Source: Lingula anatina
Lineage: Eukaryota; Brachiopoda; Lingulata; Lingulida; Lingulidae
NCBI RefSeq assembly: GCF_001039355.2
Contig: NW_019773541.1
Coordinates: 1-53,914 of the forward strand
Reading direction: 5' to 3'
Length of the DNA: 53,914 nt
Of this stretch, positions 36,320 through 47,611 are shown piece by piece. The notes below the pieces were generated by a model, which did no database searches, was not told where the DNA came from, and saw only the letters and a list, made by a program, of their open reading frames with translations. Position numbers and translations under genes: made by a program. How positions within the stretch are numbered: the stretch's first letter is position 1; each line of letters begins with the position of its first letter.

Positions 36320-37055
36320 TGAAAGTTGGTGTTTATAAACCAATCTTAATATTTTTCATTAGTCAGGTTTTTAAAAAGGTGAAATTGGAGAATGATTTTA
36401 TTTCACAAAGCTGCAAGCATTTCTCATTGTTTTTTTTCGAAAGTGCTTTGTAGTATATCTGCATTGTACAAATGAGTTGGAGAAAAGAGTGGCAGAAGGT
36501 CTACAGTCTGGAACTGCCAGTACTGTCTTGTGCAGGGTGGAAGTTAATTGTGTGGCAGGGCCACTGATTTGTAGAAGTGACTATTTTTTCCTTTGTAAAG
36601 TCACATTCTTCAAACTTGTTGTAACTTGATGACTTTTATTACCATAGTTGATAGTATTTTTACTGATTTTCCTCAGTTATAGAAGTTTATAACTGTCTTC
36701 TTGTTCTTATTGAGATCTTAATTTATATATATATATATGATGTAAACTTATATATTTGGAATATAAATAGAATATCGTTTTAACCTATTCATGGGAACCT
36801 TCTCTACATAACATCACAATTTACTAGTGTTTATGGTTTTTTCTTCTCCAAACAATTTTGCCTGTATATTTTGTTACATCTCTTCTGAGGGCTCTAGTCA
36901 TATGTTGGTTCACTCCTGTATTATATATATTTCTGTTGTAGTGCTAGAAGAAAAATATTGAGATTAGTTAATAAGTCATATGATACCTTTATGCTAAGGT
37001 TGCATCAGTCAGAGCAGTGGTTATATTCTTTTGCCACTAGTGTTATTTAACTCTA

Positions 37056-37315
37056 AGGCTGTGTTCAGATTAAAAGTTATCGGTCCAGCAGGATCGAGCT
37101 ATCTTTGCGAGAGTCCTTGCTTAAGTGCATTCAATGTCATCAACTTAATTGTCTGGCACACCCCCTCCAGAAGCTACGAAAGATATTTACCCCCTAGCTT
37201 CTGAAGGGGGCAGACCAGACAATTAAGCTCATTACAATGAGTGTACTTAAGCAAGAACCCTTGAAGAGATAGATCCATCTTGCTATACTGATAACTTTTA
37301 ATCTGAGCACAGCCT
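37056..37315. mobile_element. foldback MITE in the 3' UTR region
   Basis: Almost the whole element is an inverted repeat. AGGCTGTGTTCAGATTAAAA at the left is mirrored by ttttaatctgagcacagcct at the right, and homology continues through cttgcttaagt, cttaattgtctgg and ccagaagcta to a short centre near 37180. The arms are about 125 bp. A clean target duplication is not evident. Confidence 0.85.
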
Positions 37316-38479
37316 ACTAACTGCTTCTACCTTAAAGTAAAAGAACAAGTTTTAATAACAAAAAATAAACTCAAATAGTGTGACTAAGTGTTCAGTAGAG
37401 GCTTAGGTCTTATAACTTACCATGTGTCATCACCATGTTATAAGAGTCTCTTGTAGAACAAGTGAAATGTGTTGATAATGGTTTTAAAGATAAGTTGATA
37501 GGTTGCCCATTTCTTTCAGTTTTCAAACTTGTGCTCCAAATTGATTTCTGGAATTTTTTTCTACAAACATCGCATGTTTAAATAAGACCTACTAATTGGA
37601 TTAGTGTCTGTTAGCATTCATTTACAAGTCTCTGAATCTGTGAAGTTAATATTTTTATGTGAAACAATTTTGTTTTGAGCAAAAGCATCATGTTGAACAT
37701 GTGCTTCATTGATATATTACGCTTTTGTATTATATCTTATTGAGCAATATACTAGTAACTAACTTCTAGTAAAATGATTGATCAAAATTAAGCAATGCAC
37801 ACTTAGGCCCAGATTAATGAATTTGTACTGAAATCTTGTATTGTAAGTACTTTGAATTTTTATGTGAACAAAGGGATCTACCGTCATAATTTTACAACCT
37901 GACATCCATCAGATAGCTGTCTATCCAGAGTCTTAGTGATACTGTTCAAATTAACTTCTTTCCACTCTCAATGCCATTAAACAGAGTCTATTTATGTCTG
38001 TTTGCAGAACATTGAGGTGTGTATGAATATATTTACTACTTAGTTGACCTAAGTCGGTTACCTCAGATTATTGATCTCCATTAAGCTGAGCTTATCAATT
38101 ATGGAATATTGGTTATTGAACTGCAGAGTACTGAAACTGTAACAGTTGATGTAAATTATAGTGTTTTGTGTTCATCCAAATCCCTTAGACCGAGTAATCA
38201 GTAACCTTATGTACAGAAATTGAGCATGTATTGAACGATTAAGCCAGGTAATAGTAATTGTTAATATGAATTACTTAATATGTAACAGAGTCTTGTCAGC
38301 CAAATTAGAGCATAATATTTATGACATTTACACAGAAATCATTTTACTACAGTTTATAACTGGTTAGTTTAAAGGCAATGGTTCAGATTAGTAGCCTGTG
38401 TTAGAACATATCCAGTGTAAAGCTTTGCAAAAGATTTGAAAAATTCTCCCATGATTGGGGAGATGGCACAGTCTTAAGA

Positions 38480-39270
38480 AGGGTGGGTGCACATTCTCAG
38501 AAATTTATATTCCACATCTTTTTCAAACCACAACCATGTTTTCCCCAAATATGTGATTTTTAACATAATTTGCCCCTCCTTAAAGATATTGTTAGCCCTT
38601 GCCAAAAACTCCTTATTTACTGCCTTAAATTCATTCTTTTGGATAACAGGTAAATCTTCAGTGTTCATTGACTTAATTAATTAACATTTACATGCATGTA
38701 ATCTTTCTGGTGACGTCATAATTGCAATTTTGGGGTAGAAATTGAAAAATTGGTTTCACAAATTTCTCCCTTACCTGAGCACCCACAAACACCTTTTTAT
38801 CGCCAATTTAACGACACCATTTAGCAGTCTGAAACCATGCCCACGATTTTTTTAAAAAGCTTAAGTTCAGGTTTTATCGTTGAAAAATCAAAATAATGCC
38901 TTTGTTTAATAAAAATCTGTAATTAAGGGCTCATAACTTCATAACACACATTTAAAACCAAAATGACAGCACGTGACTGTAGCCCATTGACTTGTGGTCA
39001 ACTATGCCAATTTTCCTAATAAAATCTTGTTCAGGGATGAAGTTAAGCCCCATGCCAATTGCTATCTTACCTCAAATTAGAAAGGTGTTAAATTGACGAT
39101 AATAGCTTTGAGTTGCCTATGCTTATATATTGCAAGGAGAAAAAAATATTTTCGAGGGGATTTTTATTGTTTTAAATCAGCAAAAAGATGGACACATTTA
39201 GAATAATTAGATGTCAGAAAAACCATTTTCGGTATCTGGATGATATTAAAGACATGCAATACCCTTAATA
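38480..39270. repeat. dispersed repeat family B, copy 2
   Basis: It is collinear with 20835-21490 over most of its length. It has extra sequence around tctttctggtgacgtcataattgcaa (a CRE palindrome TGACGTCA at 38712-38719) that copy 1 lacks. Confidence 0.8.
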
Positions 39271-40640
39271 ACTTCTTTCACTTACTGTTGCTGCCCCTAA
39301 ATGTGCCACTTTGCTGTGAGGTGATGCAGTACAATAGCTTAACATATTAGTAAATTTTGACCACTTTTTTTGTAATGAAAGCATATGAACATGCCTGCAT
39401 AAGAAGTTTATCATATCTAACACTTCTTCTAAAGATATGTACCCTACCTTAGTAAGACTGCACCCCCTCCCTACCCCACCCCTCCACCACCACCATTACC
39501 AGGGAACCATAGATCCAGTTCTTTAGACATTGGAAAAAAATATGCTTTTTACATTATTACATACTATAAATATGTGTTCAGTATTTCTTGTGTTTTGCAC
39601 ATTCTGGATTCACAGATTGCAATTGGTGAATAGAACAAACTTTTGAGTGGATTTTCACTTGATTTTAAATTATTTTTACTGAACTCAAGTTCAAAATATT
39701 TTTCTTTTAATTTTGAAAGGTGGTTATGGGCTGTAAACCAAGTATCATGTGAGTTATTTCTGAGAAGCATTTTAGTAGTGATGGCGCTTTTCTCAGAAAA
39801 GCAGATAGAAAGTAGGAGTTTGTTAACCAGATTGTCATTTTTTTCCTGAGTGTGGTTTGAGGTGATTCACATTTAAGGGAGGTGTGATTAGCATGATTAT
39901 TTTGAAAGAACACCGGATCTGTGATAAAATATTCCTAGATGTTTTGCTGTTTTAGAAACAAGATTTTTAATCACAATTTGCTGCAGCAATGGTTCGGTTA
40001 TAATGATGAAAGGCATGCCAATAGAACCTCCTTCCTTTGTCCATTCACAAAATAATGCCATTTATTTTAGTGTATTTAGTGCCCTTAATATTCCCTACCC
40101 TCATTCTGTCTAAAGGTTGTATCATCCCCCCCCCCCCCAACTTTGTTCAAGTGCGTGAAATTTGGCTGTATAGACAGAGAACATCTTTTGCACCATACAC
40201 TATGTACAGCATATGCTGGGCAATGCTTTACACTGCCATCTGTCTGGGTGCCACACATTGAAGTCAGTCTGTTCACTTACACCAGCTGTAACTAGAAGAA
40301 ACTGACTTAAATGAAACTACAATGTCAATATAGTATTGGCTATACACATATTCCTTTAAAATAGCGTCACTTGCACATTGTACACATGTATCCATGCGAT
40401 TGCATATCTGTAATTATTGGAGTGAATTCCACATATTTATTATTGAAGCCCGAAGTAATAACTGGTACGCTAGGCTCTGTTGCTAGTTTGTGAGGCATTT
40501 GACTGTGATTGTATGGTTTGTCTTGTGAGAATTAGTGATACAGATTGATGTTCCACGTTCACTGAGAAAAAAAACTTTTTGCAGGAACAAATAACACTGT
40601 ATATATATTTATTATGTCAATTAATGTGACTGTTTCTAGA

Positions 40641-40642
40641 AT

Positions 40643-40674
<32 letters not shown>

Positions 40675-40686
40675 ATATATATATTA
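40641..40686. repeat. (TA)n microsatellite
   Basis: TA dinucleotides with one TATTA interruption, capable of folding on itself. Confidence 0.95.
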
Positions 40687-41273
40687 TTGTATAATGACTT
40701 AAAGTGTATTTAGTGCATGTGTCAAAAGGTGTATATAAATTTTAAAAAGGTATATGTAAACTACACAACATTATTGTATTTTCATCTTACTTGATATTTA
40801 TAAGTACAGTGGTGTGCGTCTGTAAAGTACATATGTATATATCGTACATATATATATAAATATTGTAATTTGTTTCATATGGTTTGCATAATTAAGTTGT
40901 TATATGCAGGCAAACTTGTGTAAGGTCTAGCCTCATTTTCTATTACGTTACCTCTTTTTGTGTTTTTTTTTTCAAACAGACCAAAGATATGGTTTTTGTC
41001 TTGAGGACTTTGAGTACGTTCAGAATTAGGGGCAAATTTAAAGCATTTTTATGTATTGAGCAATAAAATTGGCTACTTGTGCAAACGTGGTATGTTATAA
41101 ATATATTGGAAATGTTTTAAGTCTATGTGATTTAAGAACCTTGAATTTTAAGTTTGATATTTTAATTCTATCAAATATAACCAAGGTATACCCAGAAAAA
41201 ATATCCCCAGTTATCCACTTAATTTGCTATTTTCCTTGACGATTTTGTATGCTGGGCCGCTCCCCCCCCCCCT

Positions 41274-41275
<2 letters not shown>

Positions 41276-41325
<50 letters not shown>
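41276..41325. repeat. (CA)n microsatellite preceded by C run
   Basis: About 24 CA units following a run of about ten C. Confidence 0.97.
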
Positions 41326-41327
<2 letters not shown>

Positions 41328-41653
41328 GAAGATGGATTTCTTTACTGAAAGTGCATTTTTCATTATTCTGAAACCGAAATATCTGTTTTCCCCTAAATAT
41401 CTGAGGGGAAATCACCTCATTACATCCAAACCTTATGTATCTGAAACCTTCCGTTGAGTGTACCACAGAGAACATACTAAAATTTACTCAGGCAATTTGG
41501 TATGTTTATTATATATCAATGCATGGTCAATGTTATTTTCAGAATTATAATTTCGAAAAATAATCGCCATCAGTTTAGATCCTTTTTATGAGCTCATGTC
41601 TTTCCTGTATTATCGCAAGCCTTTGATTTTGCGTTGCAATACATAAGTCTAAC

Positions 41654-41868
41654 ACCCCATTTCCATAGATTAGATCGACCTACTTTAGATCGACCTAACT
41701 CCCTGGGGGTTCACGCTAAATAGCTGTCAGCCGGGCGGACACGAAAGTTAATTACCCCATTACAGCTTGTAGTAGGCGGGACGGACATTTAAGTCGGATT
41801 ATCTGAAAATAATCTAGTGAGACTCCCCGCGGGGATAGATCGATCTAAAATCTATGGGAATAGAGCCT
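41654..41868. mobile_element. MITE family E, complete copy with ~28-bp TIRs
   Basis: The left end (cccatttccatagattagatcga) is the imperfect reverse complement of the right end (tcgatctaaaatctatggga). The interior matches 30600-30795. A short duplication, tagatcgacctacttt, is present at the left edge. The target duplication is unclear. Confidence 0.8.
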
Positions 41869-41869
41869 A

Positions 41870-42253
41870 TTATAATACGTCAGTCAAATGTAGGCTAATC
41901 CAGTTAGGAAACAAGAGGCTGGTTTTACAAAACTGCTTCAGCCCGTAAATTTTAATATAATTATTTGGCCTGTGTCCGTTTAAGGTTAATCCTTGGTAGT
42001 AAAGTACTTGTTCGCATTGGGCTGTACCATTGACAATATTTGCGGGTATTTCATGTAACTGGTCCACTACTGATTGAAGTAGACCAAACTTTTGGTATTT
42101 AGACAAATTTTGGGGGCTTGGGTTTTCATACTGTGAAACGGTCCCTGGTTCTTGTAGCAAGCGAATAAGATGAAAGAGAGACTTCCCAAGTCGTTCTTTT
42201 TTATATAGGACTTTTCCCAATAGACAGTTCTTTTCATTATCAATGTCAATCAT
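41870..42253 (-). other. uncertain open frame, 127 codons
   Basis: It begins MIDIDNEKNCLLGKVLYKKE and shows no domain I recognise, no signal peptide and no membrane segment. It directly abuts the family E MITE. A second open frame (42067-42249) overlaps on the same strand, which argues for chance or for a decayed coding fragment. Confidence 0.2.
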
Positions 42254-42878
42254 TCAAGAATAATATGTCAAAAGAGGACGAGTTCAAAATTTCTATTGTT
42301 CTTTATTTATTTATTTATGATTTTTATGCTGTCAAGTAATTGGGCTTTGTTATAAAAATCACTCCAAGCCAAATGACATTGAAAAGTATTTTGGGGATAC
42401 TCACAGATGTGTTTCGATGTCAATCTGAAATCTTCCGTCTTCACTTACGTCTCGAGCATCGTTCGTGTTTTAGTATTCGAGAACAGTTGTTTTTGCCCCT
42501 AAATGTCGCGCCTGCGGCACTTTCTGATGAACTTCTTTCAACTTCAACGTATAAAGCTATTTCATTCAAATCTAATTTTAACACTACCTTGACAGTACTT
42601 GCATATTATTCTACGAAATGCTTGACAGGAAATCTTTCTTAGAATTATTATTATAATTGTAGAAGCTGCTACTGATTTCGCACGCAGAATTCAGTTTTCA
42701 TAGAAAATTGCCATCCCCTGCTTACTCTATATAGAAGGTAATCTGGCGAAAACAGAAATATCTTATACATAAGTCAGGCTTAGATGAAGAGAACGCAAAT
42801 GCTTTAATGATGGTTGTAGCTTCCTCTCTGTCTCTGCTTGCTCTCATCATTGAGAGTACGGTAACATACTGATGAACT

Positions 42879-42884
42879 GTGTGT

Positions 42885-42915
<31 letters not shown>

Positions 42916-42917
42916 GG
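42879..42917. repeat. (GT)n followed by 19-G run
   Basis: GT dinucleotides at 42879-42898 are followed by an uninterrupted G run to 42917. It sits about 30 bp before N42949, a likely cause of the assembly break. Confidence 0.95.
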
Positions 42918-42974
42918 CCCTAGGGGCAGGGGGGGCAATTATACCTTTNCGATAAAACCATTGACATATTAAAA

Positions 42975-44178
42975 GTTCTTGATGGCGATATTACCAGCTA
43001 GGGCAATGACTGGCGAGAAGGAGAAAATGCCTTTTTTTCTCTAGGAGCAAAATCTCGGATAGGATACCTTTAATCCTTTTATTTCTGATGTATCTGCTAA
43101 CTCCACTATAAACTATTACATCTTTAATTTGGTCAGGATCATGTTGTTGTTATTAATTATGTGCTTTATAGGTTAAATGAGAAATTTATGTTTGCTTATC
43201 AATATTAAAAATTCATATAGACATGACATGTTCCATCGGGAGAAAAGTAAAACATAAACATTTCTTTGACAGTTTGACTAGTAATTTCATACAGCTGCGT
43301 TGTGGAGATTGATAGAATAAATATTTTGTGAAAACGGTGCTTATTATTTTTTGTTTTGTTTTAACGTACATTTTATATCCTATGGTAAAATAAGTTTATT
43401 ACAAAATGTTGGTAACTTTTTTAGTATACATGTAGTATCTTACCTTTTCTTCTACCTTTTCTTCTGCGCTCTGACTTGGGGTCTGCGGTCTTGCCAACTG
43501 TGCTACGGAATGGTTAATTTTATTTATTTATTTTTCTTTTTGCAATATAGGTTAACCTAATTTGTTGCAAAAGGTANGTTCTTGATAGCGATATTACCGG
43601 GTAGGGCAATGACTGGCGAGAAGGAGAAAATGCCTTTTTTCTCTAGGAGCAAAATCTCGGATAGGATACCTTTAATCCTTTTATTTCTAATAAATTTCTA
43701 ACTCCACAATAAACTATTACATCTTTGATTTGGTCAGGATCATGTTGTTGTTATTAATTATGTGCTTTATAGGTTAAATGAGAAATTTGTGTTTGCTTAT
43801 CAATATTAAAAATTCATATAGACATGACATGTTCCATCGGGAGAAAAGTAAAACATAAACATTTCTTTGACAGTTTGACTTGTAATTTCATACAACTGCG
43901 TTGTGGAGATTGATAGAATAAATATTTTGTGAAAACGGTGCTTATTATTTTTTGTTTTGTTTTAACGTACATTTTATATCCTATGGTAAAATAAGTTTAT
44001 TACAAAATGTTGGTAACTTTTTTAGTATACATGTAGTATCTTACCTTTTCTTCTACCTTTTCTTCTGCGCTCTGACTTGGGGTCTGCAGTCTTGCCAACT
44101 GTGCTACGGAATGGTTAATTTTATTTATTTATTTTTCTTTTTGCAATATAGTTTAACCTAATTTGTTGCAAAAGGTAG
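42975..44178. repeat. ~600-bp near-identical direct duplication across N43577
   Basis: 42975-43576 and 43578-44178 are the same sequence with few differences (offset 601 between the matching 69-codon frames at 43351 and 43952, which differ at two residues). The first copy is a short contig bounded by two Ns, so a second haplotype placed in tandem is the simplest explanation. Confidence 0.85.
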
Positions 44179-44452
44179 ATAATCTAACTTGTTTGGTTGC
44201 AAGGACATCCCGACTCCTACGACCTTCTGCTTCAGAGTCAAGCGCTACCACCTCCTCAAAATTATGACAGTAATAATATACTTTCATCACTTTTTCAGTA
44301 ATTTCTAGGCACCTGTCCCAGGAATCGAATCGAAACCACAAACTGCGAACTGCCAAAAGCGAGACAGTTATCCACAAGCACACATATTTTATCACAAATA
44401 CGTTTTGAAAACTTTTCGTATTACATTTATCTTGTCGCAATTTATCAGCCAT
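44153..44452 (-). CDS. possible small single-pass membrane protein
   Basis: The open frame starts MADKLRQDK at 44452 in a strong context (gttgccATGG). An extra in-frame ATG lies three codons earlier, at 44461. A hydrophobic stretch VFVIKYVCLWITVSLLAV (about residues 20-38) could cross a membrane, with a basic N-terminus and an acidic/basic C-terminal tail. I recognise no family. It could be a first exon, since a weak donor-like gttaga lies near its end. It is divergent to the Kazal gene 0.8 kb away. Confidence 0.3.
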   Translation of the reverse strand: MADKLRQDKCNTKSFQNVFVIKYVCLWITVSLLAVRSLWFRFDSWDRCLEITEKVMKVYYYCHNFEEVVALDSEAEGRRSRDVLATKQVRLSTFCNKLG

Positions 44453-45218
44453 GGCAACCAAGCAGTCCGATTATTTAAACCTCATTTTCGGACGCCTACA
44501 TCCCAGGTGACGATTCTTTTGGAATTACCTACGCTGAATTTGTCAAGGTCTTAGTCTGTTTATTTTAATGATGAATTGTAGGAGTATTTATTTCATTTTA
44601 TATTAAACTGGGTTATGAACGTGTTTCCGATATTTTTTCCAAAAAATGCTAACACTACTTTTAAAAGGTCTCTCAAGATACAAAGGCATTTTTCTTATTG
44701 ATTAAGTTTCAGTATGTCATCTCATAACTTAATCTCTTAATTTAATGTCGCTCACAGTCAATGTTTTTTCTTTATTTTATTTGTTGCTTGATTTTTGAAA
44801 ATCATAACCGTTCTAAAGAATTTAAAACTCTGTCTCCAGTATGGTATTCTCGAATTTCACTAATTAATTCAACTTGAGATAAGAATCGAAAACTTTAATT
44901 TTTCTATAGACATGTGCTTTTTACGCACACCATATAATTTATGTTTTTTTCAACGGGCCTTTCAACACGCTTGTTTATTAGAGTGATTTCTTGTAAAAAA
45001 AAAGTGGATAATTTTAAAAGCACATATATAATTGTCAGAAGTCTTTATAAGCACATCATAGTACAACTTAGACACGTACATCATACCATGGGAATGTCAC
45101 CAACCTGACCAACATCCTCAGTGTTTAATCACAGACCCTGAGACCCGCGCCCACTCCCCATAAGATCCACATCCTGTTGATTTGGCAGCGCACCTGTTCA
45201 GGTCTCCGTTCCTCTGTG

Positions 45219-45226
45219 TATAAATA
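45219..45226 (+). promoter_or_regulatory. TATA box of the Kazal-like gene
   Basis: TATAAATA lies 63 bp before the ATG, which places the start site near 45250 and gives a short leader of about 30 bp. Such a TATA promoter fits a highly, tissue-specifically expressed secretory gene. Confidence 0.7.
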
Positions 45227-45281
45227 CTGCTCCAGAATACAGGATTCTTCAGTCGTTGACTCCAGTGTACCAAAGACAACA

Positions 45282-47575
45282 ATGAAGCTCCTGGTCTTCT
45301 GTCTTCTTGCTGTTGGTAAGTACACGGTACATTTTAATTAAAAGTTTCAAATGCGATTTTCACCCTTGCTGATTCCATGCTAGGGCGTGGTAGTACCTGA
45401 TTTCATGACAGTCTTCCCATCTGATGTCGGCTTGAACTAATATCGTTTATCATTTTGCTGTCGTGGAATCACTGTGAGCATTTAGAAAAATTAATCGTGC
45501 CAGATTACATGACTTCAGCACTTTGGATCGATTGCCTTTTTTACCGTCTAGTAGCATCTTATATGCAGATTGTCAAAACTTGTCCACATGAAAAATAATA
45601 CAGTTTCCTTCATCCAAATATCGTGTTCATTTTTTCTTTTAATTTTAAATTAAGTTTTTAGAGTAAAATTTTCCTTCTTATATAGCTGTGACCGCCAGAC
45701 CCGGTTGGCACATCAAGCCAGAGGGTTCGGGGGATGATAAGGACGATGACAAGTGCAAGCAACTGAAATCTTTGGACTGCGCCCAAGTCATTGCGCCGTG
45801 GAACAAAGTCCAGAAGTTGTGTGACGTGCAAGGAAACACGTACGCTAACAGGTATGTCTCTTATGTGGTTATGGAATTTGTTAGACCAGCAGACAGCGGT
45901 TAAATAATGGCGAGGCAACCACCCTCTCGAGGGAGCTACATGCCACTTCCTTTGGGCAAGGATTAATAAATTTCCTTGCCTGGAATCTATGTATTCGTAA
46001 CATAAATCCAGTAATTGCCTTTTTTACCCAGTCCAGTAAGGTTGTTGTCATAATAACAGCAGAACTTTTAATTAATTAAGAAGAATGCTACCGACATTAA
46101 CTGCAGCGTGCTAATTAAAAATGCAACAAAAGTATGAGAATAAAATTGGGGCTTTTGTTGAAGTCCATTTTCCTATTACAAACTTAATTTTTGCATAATT
46201 TGATTTTTTTTAATTTTAAAAGATGTCCCGCAATTGTGAGCTTTTTTTCCTCTCAATGACATAAGTGTAAATATGCTCGTTACACAAAACAACATTAGCC
46301 TCACAAAGGTAACACCCATTATATTCAGCGTACACCATAAGCTGCTGCTTCAGCAAACAATGCTGGTACTTCACTAATGTGCGCTGAGCTTGGTTTGTAC
46401 TTATAAACAGCTGATTTTCTGATTTTTTCAGGTGCGAGTTCTTCAAGGCGCACTGCGACAACTCTGACCTGAAGTTGACACATTGCGCCAGCCCAGACGA
46501 ACTGAGGCCAGAGGAGCTGATAAATAAACCTGATGTGGAGGGTTCAGGTGAACCAGAAAAACCAGACAAATGTGAAGAGATCAAAGACATGGACTGCTCT
46601 GTTATCGCACACTGGAACCACAGAGGAACCTTCTGTGACAGTGAGGGCAACAAATACGACAACAGGTGCGTGCGATGACCAATTCCTTGTAATTGTTTAT
46701 AAATCTATCAATTGAATTATCTCTACATCCATGTGCCTATTTTTATTTTCTTTCTCTCTCTTTCCTTTATTTCTATTCCTGTTTATTAATCAATTTATTC
46801 ATCTGCTTATATTTTTGTATATTAATTTATGTCACTTTATCCATTTGCTGTGTTTTCGTGGTTACAACAATAGTTTGTTCATTTCTTGGCACCGTTTACT
46901 TCTTTTGTTCGACTAACTTTCATGATGGATGTATATATGAATGAAGAGACCTTAGATGTTTCATATCAATATTAGGAATGAAAGTAGCGAACAGTAATGG
47001 TTTTCTTACGTCGCTTTTTCCTTTTCGCTTCTTTACAGATGCGAATTTGAAAAGGCCCGCTGCGCCAAACCTGAACTTACCCCCAAGAGGTGCCGGCTGG
47101 ATACCCGTGCTCGCCCAGAAGACGCCGGACGTCCAGAGCACGCTCAAGGCCAGGTAGAGAAGCAGGACAAACCAGAGCAAGCTCAAGGCCGCCCAGAGCA
47201 CGCCGGACGCCCAGAGCATGCTCAAGCTCAGAAAGAGAAGCAGGATAAACCAGAGCAAGCTCAAGGCCGCCCAGAGCACGCTCAAGCTCAGAAAGAGAAG
47301 CGGGCCCAACCAGAAAACCTGGACATAGCTCAAGGCCGCCCAGAAGACGCCGGACGCCCAGAGCACGCTCAAGGCCAGGTAGAGAAGCAGGACAAACCAG
47401 AGCAAGCTCAAGGCCGCCCAGAACACGCCGGACGCCCAGAGCATGCTCAAGCTCAGAAAGAGAAGCAGGATAAACCAGAGCAAGCTCAAGGCCGCCCAGA
47501 GCACGCTCAAGCTCAGAAAGAGAAGCGGGCCCAACCAGAAAACCTGGACATAGCTCAAGGCCGCCCAGAAGACGC
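45282..47575 (+). CDS. secreted double Kazal-like protein with 75-residue tandem repeat tail, 3' end truncated
   Basis: Exons: 45282-45315, 45686-45851, 46432-46665, 47039-47575 (cut by N47576). A 15-residue signal peptide (MKLLVFCLLAVAVTA) leads to an acidic GDDKDDDK linker. Two six-cysteine domains follow: C35-x7-C-x13-C-x10-C-x6-C-x9-C85 and C114-x7-C-x12-C-x10-C-x6-C-x9-C163. Both contain the Kazal-type core GNxYxNRCEF and are split at the same place (NR|C) by an intron of the same phase. After residue 173 come two 75-residue repeats rich in E, K, Q, A and P, such as QDKPEQAQGRPEHA, and a third starts at the N. Kazal domains usually inhibit serine proteases or occur in matrix proteins. 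The role here is unknown; a shell-matrix, mucus or adhesive protein is possible. I saw at least 323 residues. Confidence 0.85.
47121..47575 (+). repeat. coding tandem repeat, 225-bp unit, two full copies plus start of third
   Basis: Copies 47121-47345 and 47346-47570 differ at only two bases (gtcc/gccc and gag/gaa), both silent. The third copy starts at 47571 and is cut by N47576. Within each 225-bp unit there are shorter ~25-residue subrepeats built on PEHAQ-xx-EK and KPEQAQGR. Confidence 0.95.
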
Positions 47576-47605
47576 NCTTAAAATCAGTTATAGTTTGTTC
47601 TGTAC

Positions 47606-47611
47606 AATAAA
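47606..47611 (+). terminator. candidate poly(A) signal AATAAA
   Basis: It lies in tgtacaataaaaattcg, 30 bp after the N that truncates the Kazal gene. It may serve that gene if the two contigs are truly adjacent. An in-frame stop cannot be assigned across the N. Confidence 0.4.

Larger units (their letters stand above)
36320..41080 (+). other. long 3' UTR of the zinc-finger gene
   Basis: AT-rich sequence after the stop at 36317-36319. Poly(A) signals AATAAA lie at 37364-37369 and 41062-41067. The second is followed by a G/T-rich stretch and gives the longest plausible 3' end. The region contains a hairpin-forming MITE (37056-37315), repeat B copy 2 (38480-39270) and a TA microsatellite (40641-40686). 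The short open frames in it look spurious. The end is inferred, with no transcript evidence. Confidence 0.45.

Noticed and set aside
42340-42642. 100-codon plus-strand open frame
   Set aside because: No domain, no splice or promoter context, and amino acid composition typical of AT-rich chance frames.
43440-43540. tRNA-like A-box on the minus strand (GTAGCACAGTTGGCAAGAC), suggesting a SINE
   Set aside because: No B-box (GGTTCGANNCC) at the right distance and no cloverleaf; could be a relic but is not supported.
43351-44161. Paired 69-codon open frames at 43351 and 43952 as a duplicated gene
   Set aside because: They lie in the haplotype-like duplication, and the repeated FYLFF composition is low-complexity AT-rich translation; no gene signal.
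46216-46662. Minus-strand open frame of 148 codons
   Set aside because: It overlaps the third Kazal exon, whose sense cysteine pattern, splice sites and phase are clear.
46920-47558. Minus-strand open frame of 212 codons with repeated hydrophobic LLWFILLLFLSLS-type blocks
   Set aside because: It is the exact antisense of the Kazal-gene repeat exon; the openness and periodicity come from the Q/E/K/A/P-rich sense repeats. No promoter or independent evidence supports it.
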